This document shows, in pieces, positions 5,698 to 5,917 of a stretch of 5,917 nucleotides of DNA (the first letter of the stretch is position 1; every line of letters starts with the position of its first letter). Origin of the DNA: Pseudomonadota bacterium (GTDB lineage: Bacteria > Chloroflexota > Ktedonobacteria > Ktedonobacterales > JACDGC01); NCBI GenBank assembly GCA_021323815.1, contig JAJPKG010000370.1:1-5917 (forward strand). Reading direction: 5' to 3'. The notes under the pieces were generated by a model. It ran no database searches. It worked only from the letters and a program-made list of their open reading frames with translations, and was not told the DNA's origin. A program made the position numbers and the translations under genes.

Positions 5698-5720
5698 CTA
5701 TCTACATATGAGTGAGATAG
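5698..5720. promoter_or_regulatory. Inverted repeat CTATCT-N11-AGATAG, candidate operator of the ROK gene
   Basis: Six-base perfect arms at 5698-5703 and 5715-5720 with an 11-nt centre give a 23-bp site, in the gap before the ROK regulator. The overall layout resembles the NagC/Mlc sites of ROK repressors as I recall them (TTATTT and AAATAA arms). Its centre contains CATATGAGTGA, partly matching CATATGTGTCA at the cluster promoter (987-997). Autoregulation is inference. Confidence 0.35.
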
Positions 5721-5739
5721 CGCGGGGAATCCAGCGGCT

Positions 5740-5746
5740 GGGGTGA
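5740..5746 (+). promoter_or_regulatory. Ribosome-binding site of the ROK regulator gene
   Basis: GGGGTGA lies 7 nt before the GTG at 5754. The in-frame stop at 5718-5720 and the absence of any other start codon between make GTG 5754 the start. A small CCAG-CGG-CTGG hairpin (5731-5741) touches the site and could slightly mask it. Confidence 0.55.
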
Positions 5747-5753
5747 AAATCGA

Positions 5754-5917
5754 GTGAGCACGATCATTCAACGTCTGCGGGCGGAGATGATGGCGCGCGA
5801 CAACGGACGGGATGCGCTGTTGCAAGGCGCGGACTTCCGCACGTTGCGCGAATATAACCATCTGCTCGTCCTCAATTCCGTGCGTTTGCAAGGTCCGGCG
5901 GCGCGCGTCTCACTCGC
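5754..5917 (+). CDS. ROK-family transcriptional regulator, N-terminal part (3' end outside window)
   Basis: A GTG at 5754 opens a frame that runs off the window after 54 complete codons. The visible product begins with a polar helix (VSTIIQRLRAEMMARDNG). It continues REYNHLLVLNSVRLQGPAARVSLA, the start of the winged helix-turn-helix of ROK (NagC/XylR-type) regulators, whose usual pattern is R-x-x-N-x-x-x-V-L-x-x-I-R-x-x-G-P-x-S-R-x-x-L-A. The recognition helix and the sugar-binding ROK domain would lie beyond the edge, so a truncated gene cannot be excluded. It follows the oxidoreductase by 92 bp on the same strand. By family knowledge it would bind DNA in the absence of a sugar effector, most likely controlling this transporter cluster. 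The target is inferred. Confidence 0.75.
   Translation, partial: MSTIIQRLRAEMMARDNGRDALLQGADFRTLREYNHLLVLNSVRLQGPAARVSL

Noticed and set aside
5708..5746. 12-codon ORF (MSEIARGIQRLG) in front of the ROK gene as a leader peptide
   Set aside because: It has no well-spaced ribosome-binding site and no regulatory codon run. Its ATG lies inside the inverted repeat, so it is probably chance.
1..5917. CRISPR array, insertion sequence, tRNA/rRNA or integration site
   Set aside because: I saw no regularly spaced repeats, transposase motifs, terminal repeats with target duplications, or tRNA/rRNA sequence.

Overview
This window looks like an ordinary bacterial carbohydrate-uptake locus, with an older and mostly non-coding region upstream. 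Genes are GC-rich with G/C-biased third positions. The solute-binding protein is a lipoprotein with a Gly/Asn/Ser linker after the lipobox. The ATPase has one nucleotide-binding domain and the regulator is of the ROK type. Together these suggest a soil-type Chloroflexota or a Gram-positive-like organism. The phylum is my inference; the sequence does not prove it.

Layout. Positions 1-299 hold the 3' end of an unrecognised gene whose product ends in a proline-rich, basic linker and a C-terminal membrane helix. Facing it on the minus strand is a 41-codon ORF (324-449) with a good ribosome-binding site, encoding a probable one-helix membrane microprotein. Positions 450-1179 have no convincing gene. 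They hold an 11-bp perfect inverted repeat (675-702), a T9 tract (924-932), a good sigma70-type promoter (961-989) with a palindrome in its spacer, and a predicted leader of about 180 nt with two small hairpins.

Then comes a tandem plus-strand cluster: a XylF-type sugar-binding lipoprotein (1180-2322), a 140-bp gap carrying a 12-bp hairpin (2358-2387), a single-domain sugar ABC ATPase (2463-3326), a XylH-type permease (3359-4573), a Gfo/Idh/MocA oxidoreductase (4585-5661, 11 nt after the permease), and the 5' end of a ROK-family regulator (from 5754, cut by the window edge).

How it probably works. The lipoprotein captures a sugar (xylose-like, judged from conserved ligand residues) outside the membrane. 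The permease and ATPase, each probably as a homodimer, import it. The oxidoreductase may act on the imported sugar, a polyol or a derivative. The ROK protein probably senses the sugar and controls the cluster. The hairpin after the binding-protein gene is well placed to give more binding protein than ATPase or permease. I see no strong evidence for a wholly new system. The best second-look items are the microprotein, the promoter/operator architecture, the intercistronic hairpin, and the inverted repeats near 675 and 5698.
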